From assembly GCA_028287895.1 (NCBI GenBank), contig JAQBOV010000050.1, positions 1-64,000 on the forward strand: a stretch of 64,000 bases of DNA. Reading direction: 5' to 3'. The notes beneath the pieces were generated by a model that searched no databases, had not been told where the DNA came from, and worked only from the letters and a program-made list of their open reading frames with translations. Made by a program: the position numbers and the translations under genes. This document shows positions 34,837 to 44,087 of this stretch, piece after piece (the stretch's first letter is position 1; the number at the start of each line of letters is the position of its first letter). Source of the stretch: Mucilaginibacter sp. Lineage in GTDB: Bacteria > Bacteroidota > Bacteroidia > Sphingobacteriales > Sphingobacteriaceae.

Positions 34837-36318
34837 ATGGAAACACCGAGCACACTGGAAGCTTATTTCGCCGTTTTCCGGGATCATATCATCGGCAGCG
34901 AACAGATGTTTGAATCGCCCTGCGGCCCAAAGAAGATACTATACGCTGACTGGACAGCCAGCGGGCGGGCCTATCAGCCCATTGAAGCCTATATGCAGTG
35001 GCATATACTGCCTTTTGTTGCCAATACGCACACGGGCTCGACAGTTACGAGCTCCATTATTTCACAGGCCTACCAAAAGGCAAAAGCAACCGTCAAACAG
35101 CATGTCAATGCCGGAAGCGACGATGTGCTTATCTTTTGCGGCAGCGGGATGACCGCCGCGGTGAATAAACTGCAGCGGATATTGGGCCTGCGTATTCCTG
35201 AACGGCTAAAAGATTATCTGGAAAATGGAAGCTCATCCCTGCAGGTGAAGGAGGAGCTTCGCCCGGTTGTCTTTGTTACCCACATGGAACATCACAGTAA
35301 TCATATCAGCTGGCTGGAGACGATTGCCACTGTAGAGATTATCGGCAGCGACCGGTGTGGCAACGTTGACCTGGATCACTTCAGAGCGCTTTTACAGCAA
35401 TACCGGCACCGGATGCATAAAATAGCTGCGGTCACTGCGTGCTCTAACGTAACGGGGATCGAAACCCCTTACCACGAGATTGCCGGCATCATTCATCAGC
35501 ATGGCGGGTTGTGTTTCGTGGATTTTGCCTCTTCGGCGCCCTATGTCCGTATCGATATGCACCCCGAAGACAAAAGCAGCGGGCTGGATGCAATTTATTT
35601 TTCGCCGCATAAATTCCTGGGCGGGCCCGGCACACCGGGCATACTGATCTTCAACAGCGCCCTTTATAGTAACAAAGTTCCCGACCACCCGGGCGGCGGG
35701 ACCATCGCTTATAGTAACCCCTGGAAAGAACACACTTATATTGCCGGGATTGAAGAACGGGAGGATGGGGGAACTCCGCCTTTTTTACAGGGGATCAAAG
35801 CCGGCCTGTGCATCCGCCTGAAAGAAAGCATGGGAACGCGAAACATTAGAAAGCGGGAAAAAGAATTGCTGGCCATTGTTTTTAACCGTTTTAAAAAAAT
35901 AAAGCGTGCGGCAATACTCGAGGGCGGCCTTACCGATCGCCTTGGCGTGGTGTCCTTTCTGATTGCCGGTGCGCATTATAACCTGGTCGTCAAGCTGCTG
36001 AACGATCGCTTTGGTATCCAAACCCGGGGCGGCTGCTCCTGCGCCAGTACCTACGGTCATTACCTGCTCGGCGTTAACAAAACCGACTCTGGGCGGATCT
36101 TAGCAAATATAATTTCCGGCGACCTGCAATGTAAACCCGGGTGGATCAGGCTATCCATTCATCCAACGATGACTGATGATCAGGTGCATTTGATGATGGA
36201 CGCGATCGGGCAGATCGCTGATAACCACACCGAATGGGGAATGGACTATCGTTACTGTCCGGCAAGCAACGAATTTATAAGGAACGCAAGAACACCGGTT
36301 ATTAGCCCTAAACTTTGA
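34837..36318 (+). CDS. aminotransferase class V (cysteine desulfurase-like)
   Basis: A 493-residue PLP enzyme. The Schiff-base Lys259 is in YFSPHKFLGGPG, the PLP-binding Asp229 in CFVDFASSAP, and the stacking His in THMEHHSNH (152-153). RGGCSCASTYG near residue 390 lies where cysteine desulfurases carry their active Cys, and several cysteines are there. It is ~80 residues longer than SufS, so it is a relative rather than the housekeeping enzyme. It probably supplies sulfur or cleaves a cysteine-like substrate together with the DUF4395 protein in the same operon. Confidence 0.8.
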   Translation: METPSTLEAYFAVFRDHIIGSEQMFESPCGPKKILYADWTASGRAYQPIEAYMQWHILPFVANTHTGSTVTSSIISQAYQKAKATVKQHVNAGSDDVLIFCGSGMTAAVNKLQRILGLRIPERLKDYLENGSSSLQVKEELRPVVFVTHMEHHSNHISWLETIATVEIIGSDRCGNVDLDHFRALLQQYRHRMHKIAAVTACSNVTGIETPYHEIAGIIHQHGGLCFVDFASSAPYVRIDMHPEDKSSGLDAIYFSPHKFLGGPGTPGILIFNSALYSNKVPDHPGGGTIAYSNPWKEHTYIAGIEEREDGGTPPFLQGIKAGLCIRLKESMGTRNIRKREKELLAIVFNRFKKIKRAAILEGGLTDRLGVVSFLIAGAHYNLVVKLLNDRFGIQTRGGCSCASTYGHYLLGVNKTDSGRILANIISGDLQCKPGWIRLSIHPTMTDDQVHLMMDAIGQIADNHTEWGMDYRYCPASNEFIRNARTPVISPKL

Positions 36319-36570
36319 GGAAGCTTATATCGGGATAAGCAAGTGATGATGCGGTCTTCAACAGGCTAAATAAATGCGGGTATAGATCACGCGCTGCAAG
36401 TAAGACCTTTATTCCGGCCGGTGGCTTTTGCGAATCTTTAAAATATTTCAAACGTCCAAAGTGCCAGTTAGGCACCTTCGACGGGTACTCCATTTGCCGG
36501 TAGATACCGGTGGGCATGCTTTATAACAGGATGACCGGATTAAAAGAATAACGATCATTATATTTACAGC

Positions 36571-37005
36571 GTGAAACAATCAAAAACAGATAAGACAAGG
36601 ACCCTATTTCTGGGGATTGTCATCACTGTTTTTTCATTCCCTGCCTTTTCACAAAGCAAACCGCCCTACCTCCTGGAGCACGAAAGCGACATCGCCAAAA
36701 ATGAACCCGGTACTCATAACGGCGGAGGAAACACAACTGGCTACAGTTTTTTCTCAAAGGCGGAAGGCTTGAAGATGGTGTTCCGCAAACGTGTACTGCA
36801 TCCGGGTTCAGCCATTGGTTATCATTTACAAAAGGAGGACGAGGTTTATTACATCGTCAGCGGTACGGGCGAAATGCAGATGAACGGCCAATCATTCACC
36901 GTAAAAGCCGGCGATGCGATCTTGACAAGGCCGGGCAGCGCTCACAGTCTGACGCAAACGGGGAATAATGACCTGGCTGTCATCATCGCTTATCAGACTG
37001 AATAA
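36571..37005 (+). CDS. secreted cupin domain protein
   Basis: A 144-residue protein starting at GTG 36571. A signal peptide (about residues 1-28, ending PAFSQ) leads to a single cupin barrel: [21 protein letters not shown] holds cupin motif 1 (His in GYHLQKED), and [29 protein letters not shown] holds motif 2. The metal ligands are the His/Glu set in YHLQKEDE and the last His in GSAHSL. The substrate is unknown, and such small cupins often bind sugars or act as isomerases. TATATTTA lies 5 bases before the start, so it may be leaderless. Confidence 0.8.
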   Translation: MKQSKTDKTRTLFLGIVITVFSFPAFSQSKPPYLLEHESDIAKNEPGTHNGGGNTTGYSFFSKAEGLKMVFRKRVLHPGSAIGYHLQKEDEVYYIVSGTGEMQMNGQSFTVKAGDAILTRPGSAHSLTQTGNNDLAVIIAYQTE

Positions 37006-37062
37006 GTCATTTCTGCAATTGTAGCAAATGGCAGTGTGTATGCGTAATGGTTAAAAACGGTT

Positions 37063-37479
37063 ATGAACAAAAGTTTTTCCATTCTGCTGTTATTGGTTTC
37101 ACTGTGTGCCTGTGTCAAAAAACAGCAAAAACCTTCCTGTGCAATACAGGTTTGTAGCGATGTTTTTGCCATCGTAACTATTAAGTTTTTGGATAAGGAT
37201 GGCAACCAGATAGCCGTTGATAATTATACTGCCCTTGACCAGCGCACGCATGAAGTTTTACATGATCATAAACTACTGGCACCAGGCGCTTATCCTTCCT
37301 ATTATGAGGTGGCAGATGACAGCGACCTTAAAAAAATATCAGCAGATGGTGATGATATATCGGTAACAGGAACCGATCCTTTGACCCATCAAACCAAAAC
37401 TGCCATTGTCAAAGTTGCAGGAGGCTGCGCCTGTCACGTTAATAAGCTATCAGGAACTGACCTTATTACTTTCGATTAG
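37063..37479 (+). CDS. small lipoprotein, unknown
   Basis: A 138-residue lipoprotein. The signal peptide ends in SLCAC with Cys17 as the likely lipid site. The mature part is short strands with conserved-looking cysteines at SCAIQVCSD and GGCACHVN, which may pair as disulfides. No family is recognised. It is 57 bases behind the cupin gene in the same direction and tail to tail with purU. A surface or periplasmic role is all that can be inferred. Confidence 0.7.
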   Translation: MNKSFSILLLLVSLCACVKKQQKPSCAIQVCSDVFAIVTIKFLDKDGNQIAVDNYTALDQRTHEVLHDHKLLAPGAYPSYYEVADDSDLKKISADGDDISVTGTDPLTHQTKTAIVKVAGGCACHVNKLSGTDLITFD

Positions 37480-37481
37480 CT

Positions 37482-38309
37482 CTATTCAAGTACCACCGTT
37501 TTGTTTTTGTAAATAAATACCCTGTCGTCAAAAACCACTCTCAGGGCTTTAGCCAAAACCGCTGTTTCTATTTCTTTGCCTGCCTTGATCATATCACTGG
37601 CTGTATGGGAATGATCGGCTGAGATGATCTGCTGGGCAATGATCGGCCCTTCGTCCAATTCGTCGGTGACAAAATGAGCGGTGGCACCCACCAGTTTCAC
37701 TCCCCGTTCGTATGCCTGTCTATAAGGGTTTGCGCCTGCAAACGCCGGTAAGAACGAATGATGTATATTGATGATTTTGCCGGGGAAACGGCTCACAAAA
37801 TCAGGTGATAAAATGCGCATAAACTTGGCCAGTACGATATAATCATGTTCATACTGCGTGATGATGTCCAGTATTTGTTTCTCAGATGCGGCTGATGAGC
37901 CCGCAAAAGATACATGATGAAAAGGAACGTCAAAACGCCGGCATATATCCGCCAGGTTGGTATAATTACCGATAACGCATTGCACGGTTGCGCCCAGCGT
38001 TTTAAAATAGTTGCGTACCAGGATGTCTGCCAGGCAATGATATTCCCTGGTTACCATCACAATCACTTTTTTTACCGGATCAGGGTTAACCCTGATCAAT
38101 GCGCCTTGTGGCAGCAGCTCATGCAGCTTTTGCTCAAGCGGCCGGTCTCCTTCGGTTTGCTTGTCAACTTCCAGCCGCATGAAAAACAGGTTTGCCGCCT
38201 TATCCACATGCTCATGCATGGACAGAATATTGAATCCTTCGGCTGCCAGCAGGCCTGATATTTTTGCCACCAGCCCGATCTGGTCCGTGCACTGTATAAC
38301 AATCACCAT
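37482..38309 (-). CDS. purU: formyltetrahydrofolate deformylase
   Basis: A 275-residue enzyme that hydrolyses 10-formyltetrahydrofolate to formate and tetrahydrofolate. The N-terminal ACT domain begins VIVIQCTDQIGLVAKI, and the C-terminal formyltransferase domain has the catalytic region NIHHSFLPAF and the family motif TAHFVTDELDEGPIIAQ. I took the ATG at 38307-38309 because it begins right at the ACT domain and gives the usual length; the longer open frame to 38411 adds 34 non-homologous residues. It runs divergently from mraZ. Confidence 0.93.
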   Translation of the reverse strand: MVIVIQCTDQIGLVAKISGLLAAEGFNILSMHEHVDKAANLFFMRLEVDKQTEGDRPLEQKLHELLPQGALIRVNPDPVKKVIVMVTREYHCLADILVRNYFKTLGATVQCVIGNYTNLADICRRFDVPFHHVSFAGSSAASEKQILDIITQYEHDYIVLAKFMRILSPDFVSRFPGKIINIHHSFLPAFAGANPYRQAYERGVKLVGATAHFVTDELDEGPIIAQQIISADHSHTASDMIKAGKEIETAVLAKALRVVFDDRVFIYKNKTVVLE

Positions 38310-38482
38310 ATCAGCGCAATTATACTGAATAAAGTTAATTGTGTGATAAATTTTATAGGGTATCCGCTTTAAGTCAACAGGAAAATTGGCAGAACCTTTT
38401 TTTTGCCGCATTATTAATAAGCGAAGAAAATAATAATTGCAGAGCGGCGCACAGCAGTGATTTGGACTGTTGAAAACTTTTG

Positions 38483-38507
38483 GTGGTAAAAAGTGGTAGA
38501 AAGTGGA
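38483..38507 (+). promoter_or_regulatory. MraZ boxes upstream of the dcw cluster
   Basis: GTGGT (38483-38487), GTGGT (38493-38497) and GTGGA (38503-38507) are spaced exactly 10 bp apart. MraZ in Escherichia coli binds GTGGG repeats separated by 5 bases before mraZ, which is the same layout. They end 46 bases before the mraZ ATG and should mediate autorepression of the cluster. Note that the frame used by the longer mraZ ORF passes through them. Confidence 0.8.
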
Positions 38508-38552
38508 AAAAGTAATTTACTTTTACTTTACAATAAGTGCATTAGTGTTGCT

Positions 38553-39020
38553 ATGTCCCATTTTTTAGGTGAATTTGATTGTAAGCTTGATTCCAAAGGG
38601 AGAATGATGATCCCTTCCGGCCTCAAAAAGCAGCTTCCCGAAGCTGACAAAGAGGGGCTTGTGATCAATCGTGGCTTCGAAAAGCACCTGGTGATCTACA
38701 CCCGCAAGGAATGGGATAAAATAATTGATGACCTGGGCAAGCTTAATCAATACGAAAAAAGGACCCGCGAATTTATAAGATATTTTACACGTGGTGCATC
38801 AGAATTGTCGCTTGACGGTTCAGGCCGCGTGCTTTTGCCAAAAGCTTTACTGGAATATGCGGGTATCGGCGCTGACCTGGTGCTGGCCTGTCAGTTCAAC
38901 AAAATAGAGGTTTGGGCGCGCGGCGCTTATGATGCGCAGATGGATAATGAACCCGAAAACTTCGCCAGGCTGGCCGAAGAGGTAATGGGTAATGCAGCGA
39001 GGAGGGCAGCTGATGAGTAA
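38553..39020 (+). CDS. mraZ: transcriptional regulator MraZ
   Basis: A 155-residue DNA-binding protein with two SpoVT-AbrB domains (HFLGEFDCKLDSKGRMMIPSG, then GASELSLDGSGRVLLPKALL) that binds the repeats ahead of its own gene and controls the division cluster. I chose the ATG at 38553 over 38493: the earlier codons run through the MraZ boxes and are not part of the family. The stop lies inside the first codons of rsmH, so the two are coupled. Confidence 0.95.
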   Translation: MSHFLGEFDCKLDSKGRMMIPSGLKKQLPEADKEGLVINRGFEKHLVIYTRKEWDKIIDDLGKLNQYEKRTREFIRYFTRGASELSLDGSGRVLLPKALLEYAGIGADLVLACQFNKIEVWARGAYDAQMDNEPENFARLAEEVMGNAARRAADE

Positions 39021-39915
39021 TTATCATACCCCGGTGATGTTAAACGAGTGTATAGAAGGGCTGAATATTCGTCCGGATGGCATTTATGTGGATGTGACTT
39101 TTGGAGGCGGCGGTCATTCGCGCCAGATTATAAAGCACCTGGGTAACAATGGCCGTTTGCTGGCCTTTGACCAGGATGCTGATGCGCAGCAAAACATGAT
39201 TGAAGATGAGCGCTTTGAATTTATAGATCAGAATTTCAGATATCTTAAAAACTTTTGCCGTTTGCATAATGCCATTCCTGTGGATGGTATTCTGGCCGAC
39301 CTTGGCGTATCATCCTATCAGTTTGACCAGGCGGAGCGTGGTTTTTCTACCCGTTTTGATGCTGACCTGGATATGAGAATGAATCAGTCGGCTGTATTAA
39401 GTGCCAAAGAGGTGATCAATACTTACCAGGAGGCGGATCTGCACCGGATATTTGGTATTTACGGTGAAATTAAAAATGCAAAATCGCTGGCCAGGACCAT
39501 TGCCACAGCAAGGCTGAATGCACCGATCAATACGGTTGCCGATCTGAAAAATGCCATTATGGTGCTCATCCCGCGGGGAAAGGAAAATAAATACCTGGCA
39601 CAGGTCTTCCAGGCCCTGCGCATAGAGGTGAACCAGGAACTGGAAGCCTTAAAGGATTTTTTAATGCAGTCCGCCGAAGTTCTGTCATCGGGCGGACGGC
39701 TGGTGGTCATGTCTTATCATTCACTTGAGGACAGGCTGGTGAAAAACTTCATCGCCAAAGGAAAATTCAGCGGCGAGGTGGAGAAAGACTTTTATGGTAA
39801 TGATCAAAAGCCTTTTGAGGCGGTAAGCCGTGGCGCGATTACCGCATCAGAACAGGAGATCGAAAATAATAACAGGGCACGGAGCGCTAAATTAAGAATA
39901 GCTGTAAAAAAATGA
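39013..39915 (+). CDS. rsmH: 16S rRNA (cytosine1402-N4)-methyltransferase
   Basis: A 300-residue SAM-dependent enzyme that methylates C1402 of 16S rRNA. The start MSNYHTPVMLNECIEGL fits the family, and the SAM-binding loop is YVDVTFGGGGHS. DLGVSSYQFDQAERGFS is the family signature and SYHSLEDRLVKNF is the C-terminal motif. The ATG at 39013 lies 9 bases after GGAGGG, a strong ribosome site unusual in this phylum, and 8 bases before the end of mraZ. The frame's earlier ATG at 38992 adds only seven residues. The stop overlaps ftsL (ATGA). Confidence 0.96.
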   Translation: MSNYHTPVMLNECIEGLNIRPDGIYVDVTFGGGGHSRQIIKHLGNNGRLLAFDQDADAQQNMIEDERFEFIDQNFRYLKNFCRLHNAIPVDGILADLGVSSYQFDQAERGFSTRFDADLDMRMNQSAVLSAKEVINTYQEADLHRIFGIYGEIKNAKSLARTIATARLNAPINTVADLKNAIMVLIPRGKENKYLAQVFQALRIEVNQELEALKDFLMQSAEVLSSGGRLVVMSYHSLEDRLVKNFIAKGKFSGEVEKDFYGNDQKPFEAVSRGAITASEQEIENNNRARSAKLRIAVKK

Positions 39916-40322
39916 CCAATCGTTTGCGTACAGAAATTCCGGAAGAAGAAGCTGAAAATGAGCTTGTAGTTGAGCAAAAGCAACCTGCAAAGGAAATTTC
40001 AGAAAATGCATTATGGCAGCTTTTTGCAGCAACATTTAATGCGGAGAAGGCTACCAGCGCGTTGCCTTTCGTGCTGTTCCTTGCCTTTTTAGGGATGATT
40101 TACATCGGCAATATGCACCTGGCAGAAAAGAATATCCGCGATATAGCAAAGCTCGGTAAAGAAGTAAAAGAACTGACCTGGGACTATAAAACTGCCAAGG
40201 CCGACCTGGCTTTTAAAAGCACATTAACGGAAGTGGCCAAACGTGTGGATACATTGGGCATTAAAGAATCTATTGAACCGCCGCAGAGGCTGAGGGCGCA
40301 GGAGGTGAAAGATGGGCATTAG
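39912..40322 (+). CDS. ftsL: FtsL-like cell division protein
   Basis: A 136-residue single-pass membrane protein. A charged cytoplasmic N-terminus of about 45 residues precedes one helix (ALPFVLFLAFLGMIYIG) and a periplasmic coiled coil (AKLGKEVKELTWDYKTAKADL). FtsL sequences diverge strongly; size, topology and the place between rsmH and ftsI support the name. It would act with FtsQ to recruit FtsI and FtsW to the septum. It overlaps rsmH by 4 bases and ftsI by 11. Confidence 0.85.
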   Translation: MTNRLRTEIPEEEAENELVVEQKQPAKEISENALWQLFAATFNAEKATSALPFVLFLAFLGMIYIGNMHLAEKNIRDIAKLGKEVKELTWDYKTAKADLAFKSTLTEVAKRVDTLGIKESIEPPQRLRAQEVKDGH

Positions 40323-42453
40323 AACGAACATACTTTTAAGAGTATATCTTGCATTCGGGCTTATCCTGCTGTTTGCAGGCGCTGTCGTGTATCAGCTTTG
40401 CCGTGTGCAGTTTGCCCAGGGCGCTAAATGGAAAGCGATGTCCAGAACGCTTTCCGCCCAATATATAAATGTGGAAGCTGCACGCGGCAATATCTTTGCC
40501 TCCGATGGCAGTTTGCTCGCCACGTCAGTGCCTGAATACGAGCTGCACATGGATATGCTGGCAGGCGGTATAGCCGATGAGGCCGTATTCCAGGATAAAG
40601 TAGATTCGCTGGCAGCCGCCCTGTCGCATTTTTTTGGGGATAAGTCAGCCCGCGAATATTCAAAGATATTGCGTGAAGCGCGTAAAGACGGTGATCGCTA
40701 CCAGCTGATCAGGCGAAAAGTAGGATTCCAGGAGCTAAAAGAGATACGCAGGTTTCCCATATTCAACCTGGGAAAATATAAAGGCGGATTGATCGTTATT
40801 GAGCAAAACAAGCGCATCCTGCCGTTTCGCTCCTTAGCTGCCCGCACCATAGGCTATAAAAACGACAATGCAAAAAATGCAGACGGTAAGTCTGTTGCTG
40901 TTGGTTTAGAGGGTGCTTATGCCGACTATATCAATGGAGAGAACGGCAAGCGGCTGATGCAGCGTATGGCTGGCGGTGTTTGGATGCCGGTAAATAATGA
41001 CGGATCTGAAATAGAGCCAAAAGAAGGAGCTGATATTATTTCTACCATTGATGTGAATTTTCAGGATGTGGCGCAGGAAGCGTTGAAGAAGCAATTGATT
41101 AAAAGTGGTGCCAGCCATGGCTGCGTAGTATTAATGGAAGTGGCTACCGGCCAGGTTAAGGCAATCGCCAATTACACACTCACCAAAGAGGGAGATTACC
41201 AGGAGCGTATGAACTATGCCATCAGTGAATCCGCTGAACCGGGTTCAACCTTTAAACTGGCATCCTATATGGCTGCTATTGATCAGCATAAGATAGATAC
41301 AAGCTCATTGGTCGACGTCGAGCATGGCAGCTATGACCTGATCAATCCCCGCAACGGCAAGGTAGCGCTTAAAATACGTGATGCTGAAGATCCGGGTACG
41401 ATAATAAGCGCTAAAAGGGCTTTTGAGGAATCCTCGAACGTTGCGGCGGCCAAATTTATTTATGCTCATTATCACAACAATCCCCAGGAGTTTACCGATA
41501 AACTTTACAGTTATCACCTGAATGAAAGAAATGGCCTGCAAATATCCGGCGAGGGTGCACCGCGCATCAAAAACCCGGGCTCCCGCGACTGGAACAAACT
41601 ACAGTCGCTTTCGCAGATGGCTTATGGTTACGAGCTGAAACTGACACCCCTGCAAATGCTCACCTTTTATAATGCGGTAGCCAATGATGGTAAAATGATA
41701 GCGCCAATTTTTGTAAGTGAAATACGTCACCTGGGGAATCCCATTGAGCGTTTCCAGGCCAGGGTGATTAACTCAAAGGTGTGTTCAGATAAAACGCTTG
41801 CAAAAGTAAGAGGGATGCTCGAAGGTGTGGTCGGGGAAGGAACCGGGCATTTGGTAATTAAAAATAATTTATACACGGTGGCTGGTAAAACCGGCACGGC
41901 GCAGATCGCCAACGGGAAATTTGGCTACGGTGCTAAAAACTCCCACCAGGATAGTTTTTGTGGCTATTTCCCTGCCGACAAGCCAAAATATTCCATGATC
42001 GTGGTGATACATGATCCGACAATAGGCTCTCATCTTGCGGCCTATGTTGCCGGCCCGGTCTTCCGGGCAATTGCCGACCGGGTGTATTCAAGCGATTTGG
42101 AAATGAATCAGGCTACGCCGTTGCGTTTTGTTGGTCATACGCAGTTACCAAAGGCTAAAGCAGGCAACCGCAAAGCGGTGCGGCAGGTATATGACCAATT
42201 GAATATAAAACCGCTCTATGCTTCCACGAATACGGCGGCAGATACCTCGGGCGGACTGGCGTTTGAAGAAAATAAATATCATAAAGGTGCAGTGCCGGAA
42301 GTAACCGGCATGGGCTTAAGTGATGCTTTATATGAATTAGGTAATGCAGGTTACCGGGTTTCGGTGCATGGCAGCGGAACGGTGGTAAAACAATCTGTTA
42401 CCGGTGGTAGTATTATTCCTAAAGGATCAAAAATCATAATCGAACTGCAATGA
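40312..42453 (+). CDS. ftsI: penicillin-binding protein FtsI (division transpeptidase) with PASTA domain
   Basis: A 713-residue class B PBP that cross-links septal peptidoglycan. An N-terminal membrane helix (7-28) is followed by the dimerisation domain and the transpeptidase with SxxK at Ser312-Lys315 (GSTFK), SSN at 374-376 and KTGTA from 526. One PASTA domain ends the protein (about 655-713, VPEVTGMGLSDALYELGNAG), as usual in Bacteroidota FtsI. AGGAGG (40300-40305) precedes the ATG inside the ftsL coding region. murE begins 4 bases before its stop. Confidence 0.96.
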   Translation: MGIRTNILLRVYLAFGLILLFAGAVVYQLCRVQFAQGAKWKAMSRTLSAQYINVEAARGNIFASDGSLLATSVPEYELHMDMLAGGIADEAVFQDKVDSLAAALSHFFGDKSAREYSKILREARKDGDRYQLIRRKVGFQELKEIRRFPIFNLGKYKGGLIVIEQNKRILPFRSLAARTIGYKNDNAKNADGKSVAVGLEGAYADYINGENGKRLMQRMAGGVWMPVNNDGSEIEPKEGADIISTIDVNFQDVAQEALKKQLIKSGASHGCVVLMEVATGQVKAIANYTLTKEGDYQERMNYAISESAEPGSTFKLASYMAAIDQHKIDTSSLVDVEHGSYDLINPRNGKVALKIRDAEDPGTIISAKRAFEESSNVAAAKFIYAHYHNNPQEFTDKLYSYHLNERNGLQISGEGAPRIKNPGSRDWNKLQSLSQMAYGYELKLTPLQMLTFYNAVANDGKMIAPIFVSEIRHLGNPIERFQARVINSKVCSDKTLAKVRGMLEGVVGEGTGHLVIKNNLYTVAGKTGTAQIANGKFGYGAKNSHQDSFCGYFPADKPKYSMIVVIHDPTIGSHLAAYVAGPVFRAIADRVYSSDLEMNQATPLRFVGHTQLPKAKAGNRKAVRQVYDQLNIKPLYASTNTAADTSGGLAFEENKYHKGAVPEVTGMGLSDALYELGNAGYRVSVHGSGTVVKQSVTGGSIIPKGSKIIIELQ

Positions 42454-43910
42454 GGTATTTGAGCGATATTTTAGAGGGACTTGCATTTACCGAACTTCAG
42501 GGTAGTGCCGACATGGAAATCAGCGCTATCGTTTTCGATTCGCGCCTGGCCCGTCCGGGGTCATTATTTGTGGCCGTAAGAGGCACGCAGGTTGATGGCC
42601 ATGATTATATTGAGCAGGCCGTCAGTAACGGCGCTGTGGCGGTGATCTGTGAAGATCTGCCTGCGCATGTTACCGGGGAAGTAGACTTTTTTATGGTGGC
42701 AAACACCGCTGTTGCACTGGGAACGGTTGCTGCCAATTTTTACGATAACCCATCGGAAAAACTAAAGTTGGTTGGTGTGACGGGCACTAATGGGAAAACT
42801 ACCATTGCGACCCTTCTTTATAAGCTGTTTGGCGATCTGGGTTATAAATGCGGCCTGATTTCTACTGTTGAAAACCAGATCAATGGCCAGGTGGTAGCCG
42901 CCACGCATACGACTCCGGACCCGGTGGTGCTCAATATGCTGCTTGAGGAAATGGTCGTTAAAGGCTGCGACTATTGTTTTATGGAGGTGAGTTCGCATGC
43001 AATTGTACAGCATCGTATTGCCGATCTGAATTTTACCGGAGCCATATTTTCAAACCTTACACATGATCATCTTGATTATCATAAAACCTTTGACAGTTAC
43101 CTGAAAGCTAAAAAGGCGTTTTTTGACGGGCTGCCAAAAAACGCTTTTGCCCTGACCAATATTGATGACAAAAACGGTATGGTCATGCTTCAAAATACCC
43201 ATGCCCATAAAAAGAGCTATGGATTAAAAAACATGGCTGATTACAAGGCTAAAATTGTAGAGAACCAGTTTAGCGGTTTGCTGCTCAATATAGATAACGA
43301 AGAGGTTTGGTTTAAGCTGGTAGGCACCTTCAATGCGTATAACCTGATGGCCGTGTATGCCACTGCTATGCTGCTGGAGCAGGATAAAGCCAAGGTATTA
43401 ACCAGTTTAAGCAAATTAACGGGGGCCAAGGGGCGGTTTGATTATGTAATTGCGCCCAATGGTATTATTGGAATCGTGGATTATGCCCATTCGCCCGATG
43501 CGGTGCAAAATATATTAAGCACGGTTCACGACGTGCGCAAAGGTAAAGAGAAGGTAATTACGGTACTGGGTTGTGGTGGGGACCGGGATACAACAAAACG
43601 CCCGGTAATGGCCAGGGTGGCCTGCGAATGGAGCGATAAAGTAATTTTTACTTCGGATAATCCGCGCTCGGAGGACCCGGCCCAAATTATAAAGGATATG
43701 GAACAGGGCGTTGATCCGGCATTCAAAAGACATACCATGAGTATTATCGACCGGAGGGAAGCGATTAAAGTAGCCTGCAATTTAGCACAGCCGGGAGATA
43801 TTGTGGTCATAGCCGGCAAAGGACACGAGAAATACCAGGAAATAAAAGGAGTGAGAAATCACTTTGATGATATGGAAGAGTTAACAGGGATTTTTAAAAT
43901 GCTGAGTTAG
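42450..43910 (+). CDS. murE: UDP-MurNAc-tripeptide synthetase (meso-DAP adding)
   Basis: A 486-residue Mur ligase that adds the third residue of the stem peptide. The ATP loop TGTNGKT is at 111-117. The motif DNPR at 403-406 (SDNPRSEDP) is the marker of enzymes that use meso-diaminopimelate instead of lysine, so this organism should have DAP-type peptidoglycan. The dapA gene at 61613-62509 supplies the first step to that residue. The start overlaps the end of ftsI (ATGA). A 177-base gap separates it from mraY, the first break in the run of overlaps. Confidence 0.97.
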   Translation: MRYLSDILEGLAFTELQGSADMEISAIVFDSRLARPGSLFVAVRGTQVDGHDYIEQAVSNGAVAVICEDLPAHVTGEVDFFMVANTAVALGTVAANFYDNPSEKLKLVGVTGTNGKTTIATLLYKLFGDLGYKCGLISTVENQINGQVVAATHTTPDPVVLNMLLEEMVVKGCDYCFMEVSSHAIVQHRIADLNFTGAIFSNLTHDHLDYHKTFDSYLKAKKAFFDGLPKNAFALTNIDDKNGMVMLQNTHAHKKSYGLKNMADYKAKIVENQFSGLLLNIDNEEVWFKLVGTFNAYNLMAVYATAMLLEQDKAKVLTSLSKLTGAKGRFDYVIAPNGIIGIVDYAHSPDAVQNILSTVHDVRKGKEKVITVLGCGGDRDTTKRPVMARVACEWSDKVIFTSDNPRSEDPAQIIKDMEQGVDPAFKRHTMSIIDRREAIKVACNLAQPGDIVVIAGKGHEKYQEIKGVRNHFDDMEELTGIFKMLS

Positions 43911-44087
43911 CGCGGTGCGGATATGCTCATGTGCAGGTTGTGGCGCGTCAGTTTTTTCAAATGGTGCAATCAATAATAAATAGATTAAGGAAAGATAATT
44001 TCATCGGCAAAAAATTAAAAAATTAAAACTCGCAAATACGCATATCTGCACTTTCGCACATCTGCTATCTGCACATTTAAATGAGCT

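Noticed and set aside
36308..36517. A 69-codon minus-strand frame between the aminotransferase and cupin genes
   Set aside because: No domain, no promoter, overlaps the end of the aminotransferase; cannot be supported.
38493..38552. Upstream start for mraZ
   Set aside because: These codons run through the MraZ boxes and are not present in MraZ proteins; the ATG at 38553 is the proper start.
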